Positions 62,924-64,000 of a stretch of DNA of 64,000 nucleotides are shown here, in pieces. The notes beneath the pieces were generated by a model. That model saw nothing but the letters and a program-made list of their open reading frames with translations. It did not search any database and was not told the DNA's origin. Every line of letters starts with the position of its first letter. Positions within the stretch are counted from its first letter, which is position 1. Source of the stretch: Adenophora triphylla var. japonica. Taxonomy: Eukaryota; Streptophyta; Magnoliopsida; Asterales; Campanulaceae. The position numbers and the translations under genes are program-made. The stretch is taken from assembly GCA_022495995.1 (NCBI GenBank), contig JAFEMH010002597.1:124001-188000 (forward strand). Reading direction: 5' to 3'.

Positions 62924-64000
62924 TGATGGATGTGGTTTTACCCTTCCAAAAGATTTATTTCCAAGTAAATTTTCTGTTCAAAACCCTGAGAATTTAATGT
63001 ATTTTTTAGTATTTTATAAATATAGGGGATGAAGTGAAATTAGGCAGAAAATGGAGGATTTAAGCTGAGTTTTAAAAGCTCGGGGACCAAAGTGCAAAAG
63101 AGGAAATAGGAGGTACTAAGATGAAAATTGAAAGGGACTGAACGCACGATTTTGCCAGAAAAGAGGGCGAGCGCGCAACCTTGATTGGAGCTATCGCTCA
63201 ATTGGGTTTGTGACCGATTTTTGTGACGGAATATGGTCCATCACATAATTGAAGGTAGCTTCTGAAGGATTAGTGATGGAAATGAAGCGAATTTGTGACG
63301 GATTGGATGCTGAATCTGAATTTGACTAGAAATTGACCTATTTTGGCTGCAAATTAGGAAGCTCTCCTCCCTCTTACTATAAAAAGGATCCCTACCCTAG
63401 ATTTTGGTATTATCTATTTACTATCTTTTATCGTCCTCTCTATCTCCTATTCTCTTGTACATGGTAAATTAGGATTTTATTTATTTTGAAGATTCAAAAA
63501 CAAAGTTTTATGATTTTATTGTTATGGCACTTTAATGCTAAATTATTTGATTCGTGGATTAAGTTAAGTAACAATTGAATCTTTATGATACTGATTTAAT
63601 TCTTCCTATCTCTCTCTCATTCTTGTTCTCTCAACATTCTTCAAGATCATTCTTAGGTTTCAATTGTATGTTAAGATACTTTTGGCCTTTGAATCTATTT
63701 GGGTATAAATCGTTTCACTCACATGGATGATTTATATATTGACCATTGTTGAGAAGATTAGATTTAATTGAGGACTTCACGAAAATCAATAAATTTAGGT
63801 TCTTATGTTCTTGTCTTCTTAATTGAATATATTGAATGTTTGTATTGTCTTCTCTGTAAAAAGAACTCTTGAAAAAACAAAACTGAAAATTTTCAAATTG
63901 AATCCGAAAATGTCAATTTCGGAATTCAATTAAATGAATCCGGAATTTGCATTTCCGAAATTGAATTTACGTTTTCCAATTTAAAAAAAAAATGAAATCC
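62924..64000 (+). mobile_element. 3' LTR of the Athila-like element (continues past the window)
   Basis: Starts TGATGGATGTGG just after the ctcgaggacgagc...gtttgtgggtact tail usual before Athila LTRs. The TATA box TATAAAA is at 63378-63384. U3 has gcgagcgcgca and gctatcgctc around 63168-63200 and repeated gtgacgga phrases (63218-63304). The LTR end and any TSD lie outside the window. Confidence 0.75.

Noticed and set aside
1..64000. Host genes, tRNA, rRNA or miRNA loci
   Set aside because: Both strands were read; every coding signal belongs to a retroelement and no cloverleaf or rRNA sequence was recognised. Small RNA loci cannot be excluded without data.

Overview
The window is plant nuclear DNA made almost entirely of nested, recombined LTR retrotransposons. 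I found no host gene, tRNA, rRNA, CRISPR array or bacterial operon. The evidence for a flowering plant is the set of polyprotein families (Ty3/gypsy Tat-type, Tekay-like and Athila-like; Ty1/copia), the plant-only antisense gene families, and TATA-box LTR promoters. The species cannot be told. Many reading frames carry one-base indels; these may be decay, but homopolymer sequencing errors cannot be excluded.

Layout. 1-861: hairpin-repeat tail of Tat element A, then LTR A (862 to about 3030). 3090-16680: two tandem, RT-less Tat derivatives (B1, B2) sharing the LTR at 7548-8973 and ending in LTR D (15099-16680). 15099-18207: LTR D and an inverted copy (LTR E) form a palindrome of about 3.1 kb. 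18208-21278: reverse leader/gag remnant with its PBS and LTR C. 21279-22845: reverse LTR F, packed with small hairpins. 22846-23760: region of repeated TTCTGGATATC-type motifs. 23761-25292: 3' end of a reverse Ty1/copia element. 25293-57158: Tat element G, with element H (26798-44177) inserted in its 5' LTR and flanked by a CCCCC target-site duplication. 57159-60044: gag start, PBS and LTR of a reverse Tekay-like element, next to an Athila-like remnant (60045-62923) and its 3' LTR (62924 to the window end).

How the parts work together. G carries decayed gag, protease, RT, two RNase H domains and integrase, then an antisense gene on the opposite strand, a tandem-repeat tail and a truncated polypurine end. 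H has the same plan but has lost RT and both RNase H domains at one clean junction; it must have moved with enzymes from a relative. H carries two antisense genes, one DUF7745-like and one plant-mobile-domain-like, the latter with a TATA-like box and three predicted GT-AG introns on the reverse strand.

The most unusual signal is structural. Nearly every non-coding module of these elements encodes short hairpins whose stems change by compensating substitutions while loops and positions stay fixed: (1) a TAACTT-loop hairpin just before a splice-donor-like site in R/U5; (2) paired TGTC-ACGC-GACA near-palindromes closed by an outer stem; (3) two hairpins at the end of U5; (4) leader hairpins before gag; (5) a CTACG...CGTAG element after integrase and again before the 3' LTR; (6) arrays of hairpins in the 3' tail. 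Unrelated families here carry their own short palindromes (GGTCCGTACGGACC in H, GCGATCGC in the copia LTR, GCACGACTCGTGC in the Tekay-like LTR, TTCTGGATATCCAGAA at 23 kb).
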